Counted from the stretch's first letter, positions 7,042 to 14,283 are shown. The stretch: 18,852 nt of DNA from JAJPHT01 sp035526585 (GCA_035526585.1 DATLCC010000071.1:1-18852), one strand, 5' to 3'. Numbers and translations are program-made. The notes: generated by a model from the sequence alone, not told the origin.

Positions 7042-8033
7042 CCCATCGCCCCCGAGGCGGGCGCCTTCATCGCGTCCGCGATCTTGAGCAGCCGCCGCGA
7101 GCTGTCCGGGATGAGCGGGATGATGGAGAGTTTCGCGTCCAGCGCGCGCAGCTCCGCGAGATGCGACTTCGCCTCGGCGCGCTGCGCGGCCATGAGCTTC
7201 AGCGCGACGAGCCAATCGTCGAGGTCGAAGCCGGCGCGTCCTGCGGGCCGCGCCTTTTCGCCGATGTTCTGCGGAACATCGGCGATCGGCACGCGCCCTT
7301 CGATCTCGCGCGCGAACGCCGTGCGCGCCTGCGCGTCGCCGTCGAGCTTGCGCAGCACGGCGCGGCTCCCCTCGTCCTCGAAGAAGGGCGGGAGCCACTT
7401 GTTCACGGCGATGTTGTCGACGGCGAACCCCTGCGCGACGAGGGCGCGCGCGAGCTCCATCGTCTCGCGCACGGGCATCTCCTCGGCGAGCGTCACGAGC
7501 ACGATGTCGGTGACGGCCGGGTCCTGCAACATCGCGCGCAGCTGCTCCGCGCGCGCCCGCAGCGGCCCGGCGAGGATGCGCGCGCTCTTCTCGGGCGCCT
7601 CGAGGAAATGGATGCCGTGGCCCGTCGCCGGCGCGTCGAGAACGATGCGATCGTAACCTTCGTCGAGCTTCGTTGCGACGAAGTGGAAGATCGCCATCTC
7701 GCGCACGCCGGGCACGATGTCGACGAGCGACTCGTAGGACGGATTCTTCAGGATGATGTCTGCCATCGGCCCGAGGCGCGTGATACGGCGGACGAGGTCG
7801 TCGACGAGCTGGCGCGCGTCGATGTGCAGGAGCTCCAGCCGGCCGCCCGTGTCGACGCCGGCGGCTTCGTGCTGGATGCGCGGGCCGGGATCGTCGTGCG
7901 CGACGACGCTGAGGAGGAGGACCTTCTCGCCGGCCGCCGCGCGGTCGACGGCGAAGGCGCTCGCGAGCGTGGTGCGCCCGACGCCGCCCTTGCCGAAGAA
8001 GAGGGAGACCCTTCCGAGCGCCACGCGGAGCAC
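7038..8033 (-). CDS. ArsA/Get3-like ATPase, partner with Arg in place of the P-loop lysine
   Basis: A 331-residue SIMIBI ATPase. The loop reads G14-K15-G-G-V-G-R20-T21-T22: the signature lysine (K15) is kept, but the Walker A lysine that holds the nucleotide phosphates is Arg (codon CGC). Instead of the ArsA-type DPA stretch it has SVVAHDDPGPRIQ. Switch II is IVLDAPATGHGIHFLEAPEK, and VLVTLAEEMPVRETMELARAL is the counterpart of the same segment in the partner. It has no Cys residues. The start is GTG 8033; GTG 8024 is equally possible and lies about 30 nt from a weak CTAG/CTTC box. It is the first gene of the pair and is divergent from topA. A client (membrane insertion, anion or cell-envelope role) cannot be deduced. 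Confidence 0.85.
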   Translation of the reverse strand: MLRVALGRVSLFFGKGGVGRTTLASAFAVDRAAAGEKVLLLSVVAHDDPGPRIQHEAAGVDTGGRLELLHIDARQLVDDLVRRITRLGPMADIILKNPSYESLVDIVPGVREMAIFHFVATKLDEGYDRIVLDAPATGHGIHFLEAPEKSARILAGPLRARAEQLRAMLQDPAVTDIVLVTLAEEMPVRETMELARALVAQGFAVDNIAVNKWLPPFFEDEGSRAVLRKLDGDAQARTAFAREIEGRVPIADVPQNIGEKARPAGRAGFDLDDWLVALKLMAAQRAEAKSHLAELRALDAKLSIIPLIPDSSRRLLKIADAMKAPASGAMG

Positions 8034-8221
8034 GACGCACGGCCGCCCATGAAGCTAGGCCCTCGGAGGACGTTGCGGTCACGAGGGAGCAGGTGCAGAC
8101 GGGCGCCTCGACGGTGGCGTGCTCGACGAAGAAGGTGGGCCCTCCTTGCCGGCCGCCGCTTCGTCACGCTCCTTCGCTCGCGCAGCGGGGTGGCAGCGCG
8201 CGCGGGCGGCGGGCGTGGAGG

Positions 8222-8274
8222 GTACGCGCGCGCGTGCGCGCGTACGCGCGTGCGCGCGTACGCGTATACACGCG
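8222..8274. repeat. 53-bp alternating purine/pyrimidine (Z-DNA-prone) tract
   Basis: Every even position from 8222 to 8274 is a purine and every odd one a pyrimidine, mostly CG/GC and TG/CA steps. Near-repeats of TACGCGCGTGCGCGCG begin at 8223 (with a 2-bp insertion), 8241 and 8257 (diverging). Such tracts are the classic sequence for left-handed Z-DNA under negative supercoiling. It lies 136 bp before the topoisomerase I start codon. Confidence 0.85.
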
Positions 8275-8316
8275 CGGGCGCGCACCCGCGCGCCTTTGGT
8301 CGCAAGGGCGCTTTCC

Positions 8317-8340
8317 TGTACGGTCTTGTACGGACATGTC
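8317..8340. promoter_or_regulatory. Direct repeats TGTACGG at helical spacing, plus a palindrome, before topA
   Basis: TGTACGG occurs at 8317-8323 and 8327-8333, one helical turn (10 bp) apart, followed by ATGTCA in the next turn and the palindrome GACATGTC at 8333-8340. This looks like a stacked operator on one DNA face. Function is inferred from the pattern only. Confidence 0.3.
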
Positions 8341-8409
8341 AACTATCCCGTGGGCGAACGTTTGAAGAAGGAGGGGAGTCTCCTGCCGTCCAGCCTCGAG
8401 TCGCTCGCC

Positions 8410-10641
8410 ATGAAGGTCGTCGTCATCTCGGAGAAGGACATCGCCGCGAAGAAGATCGCAGCCCACCTCTCGGAGGGGGACGCGGACCAGAGCAAGATGG
8501 GCGGCGTGAACGTCTACGAGTGGAAGCAGGGGAAGGGGAAGGCCAAGGAGGAGTGGACGGTCGTGGGTCTGCGCGGCCACATCATCACGCTCGACTACCC
8601 GAAGGAGCACACGCGCTGGTCGCTCCAGAAGCTCCCCGAGCTCGTGTGGGTCGACCCGCAGCGCAAGGTGGACAAGGACGCGAAACCGATCGCCGAGGCG
8701 ATCAAGAAGCTCGCGAAGAAGGCGGACCGTGTCATCGTCGCGACCGACTTCGACCGCGAAGGCGAGCTCATCGGCGTCGAGGCGCTCGACCTCGTGAAGG
8801 AGGTCAACCCCGACGTCGAGATCAAGCGTTCGCGCTTCTCCGCCCTGACGAAGGACGAAGTGACGCGCGCGTTCGGCGCGCTCACGAACGTCGACGACAA
8901 GCTCGCCGCGAGCGCGCACGCGCGCCAGGTCGTGGACCTCGCCTGGGGCGCGGCCCTCACGCGCTTCCTCAGCATCGCCGCCGGCCAGCGCGGCCAGGAC
9001 TTCCTGAGCGTCGGCCGCGTGCAGTCGCCGACGCTCGCGCTCATCGTCGACCGCGAGAAGGAGATCCGCGCGTTCCAGCCCGTCCCCTTCTGGGAGGTCA
9101 CTGCGACCGTCCACAAGGACCAGACTTCCGACGCGCCCGGCGGGGCGCGTCCTCGCGGCAGCGACGCTGCCGCCTTCGACGTCAACCACGAGACGCGACA
9201 GTTCTGGGACGAGCGCAAGGCGACGGCCGCGCACGCGGCCGCCAGCGCCGCGAAGACCGGGCGCGTCGCGAGCGCGGACAAGACGAAGCGCACGACGCAG
9301 CCGCCGACGCCCTTCGACACGACGACGTACCAGCGCGCGGCCGCGAGCCTCGGCTACACCATCAAGCGCGCGGACAGCATCGCCGAGTCGCTCTACACCG
9401 CGGGATACATCTCGTACCCCCGCACGTCGAACACCGTCTATCCGGCGAGCATCGACCTCAAGGAGATCGTGACCGCCTTCGCGCAGCCAGGCTCGTTCCT
9501 CGAGAAGGACGCGAAGAAGATCCTCGCCGGCGGTCCGCTCCATCCGACGCGCGGCAAGAAGGAGACGACGGATCACCCGCCCATCCACCCCACGGGCGTC
9601 GTGCCGAAGGCAACGGAGCTCAGCGGCCCCGAGTGGAAGGTCTACGACCTGATCGCGCGGCGGTTCCTCGCGACGCTCTCCGACCCCGCCGAGGTGGAGC
9701 GCATCAAGGTCACGCTGGAGATCGGCGGCGAGACGTTCCACGCGAACGGCCAGACGCTCCTTGTGCCCGGCTTCCTCGCCGTCTACCACTTCTCGAGCCG
9801 CGAGGACATCATCCTCCCCGCCCTCGCCGTGGGCGACACCGTGCAGGTGCGCGGCGCCCACCTTGCCGCGAAGCAGACGCAGCCCCCGTCACGGCTCACG
9901 CAGTCGAAGCTCGTCCAGATGATGGAGGAGCTGAACCTTGGCACGAAGGCGACGCGCGGCGACGTCATCCAGAAGCTCTACGATCGCGACTTTGTGCGCA
10001 ACAAGACGCCCGAGCCCACGGAATCCGGGTTCGCGATGATCGACGCGCTGGAGAAGTACGCAGACATCATCTCGAAGCCCGAGATGACGGCGACGCTCGA
10101 ATCCGACATGGACAAGATCGCCGAGGGCGACCTGAAGCTCGACGACGTCGTCACCGAGTCGCGCGAGATGCTCGAGAAGGTCGTGAAGACCCTCGAGAAG
10201 AACCGCGAGAAGATCGGCGACGAGATCCGGCGCGCGCTCGAAGCCAAGAACACGCTGGGGATGTGCGCGAAGACCGGGCACCCGCTCATCATCCGCCGTT
10301 CGCGCACCGGGAAGCGCTTCGTGGGCTGCAGCGGCTGGCCCAACTGCGACGTCACCTTCCCGCTGCCTCAGTATGGCAAGATCATCCCCGACAAGACGGA
10401 TTGTCCTGTCTGCAACGCCCCCGTCATCCAGGTCGTGAACCAGGGCTCCAAGCGCGGCCCCTGGGTCACGTGCCTGACGATGGGCTGCAAGGGCGTCGAG
10501 GAGCGCGAGGCGAAGGCGCGCGACGAGCGCAAGGCCGCGCGCGCCGCGAAGGACCTCGTCGAAGAGGTCACGGGCGAAGCGGCCGAAGAGGCGGCGCCCG
10601 AGGTCAGCGACGAGGACCTGGGCGTCGTCGAAGAGAGCTGA
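8410..10641 (+). CDS. topA: DNA topoisomerase I, type IA (archaeal)
   Basis: A 743-residue enzyme that relaxes negative supercoils by passing one strand through a transient 5'-phosphotyrosine break. It opens with the Toprim strand MKVVVISEKDIAAKKIA. The Toprim DxDxE is D113-F-D115-R-E117 in FDREGELIG. The catalytic tyrosine is Y336 in the SYPRT motif. The C-terminus has two Cys-rich zinc ribbons (from GMCAKTGH to GWPNCDVTFP, then DCPVCNAPVIQ to LTMGCKG), followed by a Lys/Arg-rich helix and an acidic tail. ATG 8410 starts exactly at the first Toprim strand. There is no clear Shine-Dalgarno sequence and no box at -28; a TTTGAA at 8360-8365 would give a leader of about 20 nt, so its expression signals differ from its neighbours. 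The gene converges on a membrane-protein gene 18 bp downstream. Confidence 0.96.
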   Translation: MKVVVISEKDIAAKKIAAHLSEGDADQSKMGGVNVYEWKQGKGKAKEEWTVVGLRGHIITLDYPKEHTRWSLQKLPELVWVDPQRKVDKDAKPIAEAIKKLAKKADRVIVATDFDREGELIGVEALDLVKEVNPDVEIKRSRFSALTKDEVTRAFGALTNVDDKLAASAHARQVVDLAWGAALTRFLSIAAGQRGQDFLSVGRVQSPTLALIVDREKEIRAFQPVPFWEVTATVHKDQTSDAPGGARPRGSDAAAFDVNHETRQFWDERKATAAHAAASAAKTGRVASADKTKRTTQPPTPFDTTTYQRAAASLGYTIKRADSIAESLYTAGYISYPRTSNTVYPASIDLKEIVTAFAQPGSFLEKDAKKILAGGPLHPTRGKKETTDHPPIHPTGVVPKATELSGPEWKVYDLIARRFLATLSDPAEVERIKVTLEIGGETFHANGQTLLVPGFLAVYHFSSREDIILPALAVGDTVQVRGAHLAAKQTQPPSRLTQSKLVQMMEELNLGTKATRGDVIQKLYDRDFVRNKTPEPTESGFAMIDALEKYADIISKPEMTATLESDMDKIAEGDLKLDDVVTESREMLEKVVKTLEKNREKIGDEIRRALEAKNTLGMCAKTGHPLIIRRSRTGKRFVGCSGWPNCDVTFPLPQYGKIIPDKTDCPVCNAPVIQVVNQGSKRGPWVTCLTMGCKGVEEREAKARDERKAARAAKDLVEEVTGEAAEEAAPEVSDEDLGVVEES

Positions 10642-10659
10642 GCGCGACCCGCGCTTGTC

Positions 10660-11064
10660 TTAGTCGTGACCCGTCCGCTTCGGAAGGGTCACGACGATCG
10701 CCGCCAAGGATGCGAGTGCGATCGCGACGAAGAGCCATCTCGCGCCATCGAGCGCCGCCGCGAGCACCGGCACGAAGGCCAGCGCGCCCTCTGCGACGCC
10801 GAAGGCGGCGATGAAGCGCACCGTGCCCGCGCGGCGCCCTTCGAGCGACACGCCGCCGGACCACGCGAGCCCCATCGCGATGAGGCCCACGGTGATCGCG
10901 AAGGGGGGCTGCAACGCCACGTTCGCCACGAGCCAGTAGACGAGCGGGAGATGGAGGAGCGCCGCGCCGACGAGGAGCAGCGTCGCGAGGGGCCGCTTGG
11001 GCCCGGGCGGCGGGCGGGGTCGCGTGCCCTTCGCGAACGCGACGACCTCGTCCAGCCACGCCAT
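10660..11064 (-). CDS. Hypothetical membrane protein, four predicted helices
   Basis: A 134-residue protein not recognised by family. After a soluble Pro/Arg-rich N-terminus (MAWLDEVVAFAKGTRPRPPPG) come four hydrophobic segments at about residues 26-47, 52-70, 82-103 and 108-126, with few charges between them and a basic C-terminus (LPKRTGHD). ATG 11064 is supported by a CTTAT box 27.5 nt upstream, so it is probably leaderless. Its last codons form one arm of a long inverted repeat shared with the 3' end of topA. It lies just downstream of the Cys-containing gene on the same strand. No functional context is apparent. Confidence 0.7.
   Translation of the reverse strand: MAWLDEVVAFAKGTRPRPPPGPKRPLATLLLVGAALLHLPLVYWLVANVALQPPFAITVGLIAMGLAWSGGVSLEGRRAGTVRFIAAFGVAEGALAFVPVLAAALDGARWLFVAIALASLAAIVVTLPKRTGHD
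10663..10695. terminator. Long hairpin between convergent topA and the membrane protein gene
   Basis: GTCGTGACCC (10663-10672) and GGGTCACGAC (10686-10695) are perfect inverses. After one G.A mismatch the stem continues with TCCG (10674-10677) and CGGA (10681-10684) around the triloop CTT. The hairpin is symmetric, lies 22 bp after the topA stop and overlaps the last codons of the opposite gene, so it could terminate both transcripts. It lacks a T tract. Confidence 0.5.
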
Positions 11065-11089
11065 GCGCGCGGCACGGAAGGGCGCGCGG

Positions 11090-11094
11090 ATAAG
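11090..11094 (-). promoter_or_regulatory. Promoter box (CTTAT) of the four-helix membrane protein
   Basis: CTTAT on the minus strand, centred about 28 nt before ATG 11064. Confidence 0.4.
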
Positions 11095-11116
11095 GGCTGC
11101 GGGCTCGCGCGGAGCG

Positions 11117-11953
11117 TCAGCCCATCAGCATCTCGTCCTGCGACAAGGCGAGCGCGTCGAAGGGCGCCACCATGTCGGCGTCGAGGAGCGTCCAGCACCC
11201 CACGCGCGTGTGCGTGTTCGTGACGTGGATGTCTCCGAGGCGCGTCGCGTCCTCGTGGTGGCGCATCATGAGGAAGCGCGACGTCGCGCCCGGCGGGCCG
11301 CCGCATGGGCATTGGAAGGGGTTCGCGGCGAGGATGTGCGCCGCGTTCGCGGCTTCGCCTTCCCAGTCGCTCCCGGGTCGCTGCAGGGTGATCGCGCGCT
11401 CGTCGATGCGGGAGCACACGGAGCAGCGCCGCCAGAGCGCGGCGCGCGTGGCGTCCCGCACGTCGCGGTTCGCGCGGGCCCAGAGGACGACCGCCTCGCG
11501 CTCCTCGGTCGGCACGACGCGCAGCGCGCTCAGCGGCACCGCCTCGGCCGGCTGCGAGACGTCGGCGAGGACGCGCTCGATCATGTGCGTCATGCCGTCG
11601 TAGCCCGCGGTCGCGGCGGTCCGTATCAGCTGCACGAGGGGGAGGAGATAGACGATCGCGTGCGTGGGATCGACGAGCTGCAGGTGCGGCTCGAACGGAC
11701 CCTCCGCGACCCAGAGCGCATCGGCTCGGCGTCGGAGCCATTCGCCCACGAACGCGGCGGCCTCGAAGACCGGCGCGTCCTCGGAGGCGTTCACGTCGCG
11801 GGGGACGCGGGCGCGCACGACGGCCATGAGGGAATGCGCGTTCGGCAGGCTGGTGGGCTCGGGGACGCCCACCTGCTCTCCGAACAGCTTGCCGAACACC
11901 TCCATGCGCCCGCTGACGTCCGTGTAGGGGTGCTGGCCGCCCGCCGTGGACAT
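11117..11953 (-). CDS. Unrecognised protein with a C-x2-C / C-x-C (possible zinc) site
   Basis: A 278-residue soluble protein that I cannot assign to a family. Residues 1-170 are mixed helix and strand, with a hydrophobic stretch HAIVYLLPLVQLIRTAATAG (98-117) that reads as a buried helix. C177-S-V-C180 and C215-P-C217, 35 residues apart, with C253 further on, could bind a zinc or another metal. The segment NPFQCPCGGPPG between the pairs resembles a zinc-ribbon turn. ATG 11953 is supported by a CTTAG box about 29 nt upstream. The neighbours are a FAD/NAD(P) oxidoreductase (upstream, same strand) and a membrane protein (downstream); no shared role is evident. Confidence 0.72.
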   Translation of the reverse strand: MSTAGGQHPYTDVSGRMEVFGKLFGEQVGVPEPTSLPNAHSLMAVVRARVPRDVNASEDAPVFEAAAFVGEWLRRRADALWVAEGPFEPHLQLVDPTHAIVYLLPLVQLIRTAATAGYDGMTHMIERVLADVSQPAEAVPLSALRVVPTEEREAVVLWARANRDVRDATRAALWRRCSVCSRIDERAITLQRPGSDWEGEAANAAHILAANPFQCPCGGPPGATSRFLMMRHHEDATRLGDIHVTNTHTRVGCWTLLDADMVAPFDALALSQDEMLMG

Positions 11954-11979
11954 AGAAGCGGAGAACTGTCGCACGCGGG

Positions 11980-11984
11980 CTAAG
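11980..11984 (-). promoter_or_regulatory. Promoter box (CTTAG) of the Cys-containing unknown protein
   Basis: CTTAG on the minus strand, centred about 29 nt before ATG 11953. Confidence 0.35.
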
Positions 11985-12006
11985 TGCGATATGGCTGATG
12001 CGTGGG

Positions 12007-13251
12007 TCACGCGGCCGGCGCCTTCAGCGAGGCGGCAAGGCCCTTGAAGTCGAAGTCCGCCTTCAGGAAGTCCTGCTTCATCTTCGACACGTCGAGGCGA
12101 GCCGCGATGATCTTCTTGACGAACGGCAGCGGCTTCGCGTCGCCCACGAAGACCATGCCGATGATCTTGTTGTCCTTGAAGATCACGCGGCGGTAGATCC
12201 CCTCCGCGACGACGGCCTCGACGATCTCGTCGCCGAGGATGTTGCCGACGGACATGACGGGCTTCTCGAAGTGGTCGATGCTGTAGAAGTCCACGTGCTC
12301 GAAGGGGACCGTGTTGCCGCGGAGCATGTTGAGCGCGGCGACCTCGCCCTGCTTCTTGCCGGACGCCCAGGAGCCGTTGATGTTGACGCGGTGGAGGATC
12401 GGGTCGAAGTACTGCGCGATGTCGCCCGCCGTGTACACGTTGGGGACCGAGGTCTGGAGGAACTCGTTCGCGAGGATGCCTTCGCCGGTCTTGATCTGGG
12501 AAGGGGCGACGGCGCGCAGGTTCATGTTGAGCCCGATCGCGGCGCCGACCGCCTGCACGGGGTAGGTGACTCCCTTGTCCGTGACGACGGCGCTCACGTG
12601 GTCCTTGTCGGTGACCTCGAAGTGCGTGGGCGTCTCGCCGAAGATGCACTCGACGCCGATCTCCTTGAGATACCCCTCGACGATGGCGCTGCCCTCCTTG
12701 TTGAGCCCCTCGCGCCACCATCGGTTGCCGCGCATGATGTACTTCGTCTCGACGTCGTGCTTCGCGAAGATGACGGCGAGGTCGATCCCCAGGAGGCCCG
12801 CGCCGATCGCGACGGCCTTCTCGCTCGCTTCGGCGGCCGCGCGGATGCGGCGCGCATCGGCGAAGGTCCAGAACGTGAAGACGCCCTCGGCCTGCCCGTT
12901 GGGCACGGGGTACGGGCGCGGCAGGCCGCCCGTGGCGACGAGGAGCTTGTCGTAGTCGTAGCGGCGGCCATCTTCGCAGATCACGGTGTTGTGCTTGTCG
13001 TCGACGAGCGTGACCTGCGTGAAGAGCTGGAGGTCGATCTTGCGGCTCTCGTACCACTTCGTGTCGTGGATGCGGCACTTCGCCTCTTCCTTCTGCCCCT
13101 TCGCGAAGTCCTTGATCTGGACGCGGTTGTAGAGGGGCTCGCCCTCGTTCGTGATGATCGTGATGGAGGCGTCCGCGTCGTTCGCGCGCAGCGTCTCCGC
13201 CGCCGTCGCGCCCGCGATGCCGTCGCCGATGATCACGAACCTCTGGGCCAT
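12007..13251 (-). CDS. FAD-dependent NAD(P) oxidoreductase, NirB/rubredoxin-reductase type
   Basis: A 414-residue two-dinucleotide-domain flavoprotein. The FAD-binding GxGxxG is G9-D-G11-I-A-G14 at the N-terminus, and the NAD(P)-binding one is G150-A-G152-L-L-G155. The second FAD motif is TAGD (274-277) in VPNVYTAGDIAQYFD. The stretch NEGEPLYNRVQIKDFAKG is typical of the NAD-linked nitrite-reductase large-subunit and rubredoxin/ferredoxin-reductase group. There is no redox CxxC, so it is not a thioredoxin-reductase-type disulfide enzyme, and there is no sirohaem domain, so it is not a nitrite reductase. It probably passes electrons from NAD(P)H to a small carrier, but the partner is not encoded nearby. 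ATG 13251 has a CTTTTGAA box about 30 nt upstream. Confidence 0.88.
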   Translation of the reverse strand: MAQRFVIIGDGIAGATAAETLRANDADASITIITNEGEPLYNRVQIKDFAKGQKEEAKCRIHDTKWYESRKIDLQLFTQVTLVDDKHNTVICEDGRRYDYDKLLVATGGLPRPYPVPNGQAEGVFTFWTFADARRIRAAAEASEKAVAIGAGLLGIDLAVIFAKHDVETKYIMRGNRWWREGLNKEGSAIVEGYLKEIGVECIFGETPTHFEVTDKDHVSAVVTDKGVTYPVQAVGAAIGLNMNLRAVAPSQIKTGEGILANEFLQTSVPNVYTAGDIAQYFDPILHRVNINGSWASGKKQGEVAALNMLRGNTVPFEHVDFYSIDHFEKPVMSVGNILGDEIVEAVVAEGIYRRVIFKDNKIIGMVFVGDAKPLPFVKKIIAARLDVSKMKQDFLKADFDFKGLAASLKAPAA

Positions 13252-13277
13252 CCTAAGCGCGGCGACCCCCCTTCTCC

Positions 13278-13285
13278 TTCAAAAG
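13278..13285 (-). promoter_or_regulatory. TATA-like box (CTTTTGAA) of the oxidoreductase gene
   Basis: CTTTTGAA on the minus strand, centred about 30 nt before ATG 13251. It lies in the short region shared with divergent thyA and could serve both directions, since no other AT-rich box precedes thyA. Confidence 0.45.
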
Positions 13286-13363
13286 CATTCTCCATCGGAA
13301 GCACTCGTCGCGGGCCCCCTTGCCCGGCTCATGTTGATGCCCGAGGAAGGCGCATCCTGCGCC

Positions 13364-14161
13364 GTGGAAGCGGCCTACCTCGAGCTTCTCCGGGACATCC
13401 TGGCGAACGGGACCGAGAAGGCGGACCGCACGGGAACGGGGACGAAGAGCGTCTTCGGCCGCCAGTTGCGATGCGACCTCGCGCAGGGGTTCCCCCTCCT
13501 CACGACGAAGAAGGTCCACACGAAGAGCATCGTGCACGAGCTCTTGTGGTTCATCCGCGGCGAGACGAACGTCCGCTCGCTCCAGGCCAATGGCGTCAGC
13601 ATCTGGGACGAGTGGGCGAAGGAGGACGGCGAGCTGGGCCCGGTGTACGGGAAGCAGTGGCGCTCGTGGCCGACCGCGGATGGGCGAAGCATCGACCAGC
13701 TCAAGCAGGTGATCGACGGGATCAAGCGGAACCCCGACTCGCGCCGCCACATCGTGAGCGCGTGGAACGTGGGCGAGATCCCGCAGATGGCGCTCCCGCC
13801 CTGCCACGTGCTTTTCCAGTTCTACGTTGCGGAGGGCAAGTTGAGCTGCCAGCTCTACCAGCGCAGCGCGGACGTCTTCCTCGGCGTCCCGTTCAACATC
13901 GCGAGCTACGCGCTCCTCACGCACATGGTCGCGCAGGTGACCGGCCTTACGCCGGGCGACTTCGTCCTCACCCTCGGAGACGCGCACCTGTACCTCAACC
14001 ACCTCGACCAGGCGCGCCTGCAGCTCTCCCGCACCCCGCGCGCGGCTCCCAGGCTCGAGCTGGATCCCCGCGTCAAGGACATCGACGCGTTCCGCTTCGA
14101 GCACGTGAAGATCGCCGGCTACGACCCGCACCCGGCGATCAGCGCGCCCATCGCGGTGTGA
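13364..14161 (+). CDS. thyA: Thymidylate synthase (ThyA)
   Basis: A 265-residue folate-dependent thymidylate synthase, methylating dUMP with methylene-tetrahydrofolate and releasing dihydrofolate. The motifs are easily read: DRTGTGTKSVFG, the HELLWFIRG and IWDEWA segments, GPVYGKQWRSW, SRRHIVSAWNVGEI, the catalytic Cys in LPPCHVLFQFYV, LSCQLYQRSADVFLG, PFNIASYALLTHM and the C-terminus HPAISAPIAV. From GTG 13364 the catalytic Cys is residue 147 (146 in E. coli) and the ends match, which is why I chose it. AGGAAGG lies 13 bases ahead. ATG 13331 or 13337 would add a non-homologous 11- or 9-residue tail. DHFR follows 125 bp downstream and recycles the dihydrofolate. The close bacterial-type sequence may reflect old transfer. 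Confidence 0.95.
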   Translation: MEAAYLELLRDILANGTEKADRTGTGTKSVFGRQLRCDLAQGFPLLTTKKVHTKSIVHELLWFIRGETNVRSLQANGVSIWDEWAKEDGELGPVYGKQWRSWPTADGRSIDQLKQVIDGIKRNPDSRRHIVSAWNVGEIPQMALPPCHVLFQFYVAEGKLSCQLYQRSADVFLGVPFNIASYALLTHMVAQVTGLTPGDFVLTLGDAHLYLNHLDQARLQLSRTPRAAPRLELDPRVKDIDAFRFEHVKIAGYDPHPAISAPIAV

Positions 14162-14172
14162 CGACCTTGGCC

Positions 14173-14283
14173 ATGTCCTTGCCCTCATCCTCGCCCTCGC
14201 TTCCGGCGAGCGAGCTGGACAAGGACAAGGGCGACGACAAGGACAAGGGCGACGACAAGGACAAGGGCGAGGGAACGGTGTAG
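14173..14283 (+). CDS. Possible 36-residue micro-ORF with DKDKGD repeats
   Basis: A tiny frame between thyA and DHFR: ATG 14173, a Ser/Pro-rich start, then three copies of the hexapeptide DKDKGD (the last ending DKDKGE), and TAG 14281-14283. It is in the same frame as DHFR with only the TAG and one CCG codon between them. No Shine-Dalgarno sequence or promoter is visible. It may be an untranslated spacer, a leader peptide or the relic of a thyA-DHFR linker. Low confidence as a gene. Confidence 0.25.
   Translation: MSLPSSSPSLPASELDKDKGDDKDKGDDKDKGEGTV
14218..14271. repeat. Tandem repeat, three copies of an 18-bp unit
   Basis: GACAAGGACAAGGGCGAC at 14218-14235 and 14236-14253, and a third copy with one change at 14254-14271. 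The unit length is a multiple of three, so changes in copy number keep the frame. Confidence 0.9.

Larger units (their letters stand above)
8034..8409. other. 376-bp intergenic region between the ATPase pair and topA
   Basis: The only long gene-free stretch in the window. It holds four G-runs (8187-8190, 8204-8206, 8211-8213, 8220-8222) that could form a loose G-quadruplex on the plus strand. Immediately after them comes a 53-bp alternating purine/pyrimidine tract (8222-8274). Then come two 10-bp-spaced copies of TGTACGG (8317-8323, 8327-8333), the 8-bp palindrome GACATGTC (8333-8340), a TTTGAA box (8360-8365) and the 9-bp imperfect palindrome GGAGTCTCC (about 8376-8384). Open frames through it are Arg/Ala-rich translations of the repeat and do not look like proteins. 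Confidence 0.75.

Noticed and set aside
4450..7656. Very long plus-strand open frame (over 1000 codons) across the lipoprotein and the ATPase pair
   Set aside because: Its translation is Arg/Ala/Gly-rich without motifs, and it overlaps three genes with clear family motifs in other frames; long false frames are expected at this GC content.
5941..8033. Arsenite efflux ATPase (arsenic resistance)
   Set aside because: No arsenite-binding Cys residues and no ArsB, ArsC or ArsR gene nearby; the family resemblance is to ArsA/Get3-like pairs of other function.
7161..10814. Plus-strand open frame of about 1200 codons across the ATPase gene and topA
   Set aside because: Low-complexity Arg/Ala-rich shadow; topA has complete motifs in another frame.
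11117..13078. Reading the Cys-containing gene as a much longer protein extending into the oxidoreductase gene
   Set aside because: The upstream part is Arg-rich shadow of the oxidoreductase, and a promoter box precedes ATG 11953.
14218..14271. CRISPR-like array
   Set aside because: The 18-bp units are directly adjacent with no spacers, and there are no cas genes.
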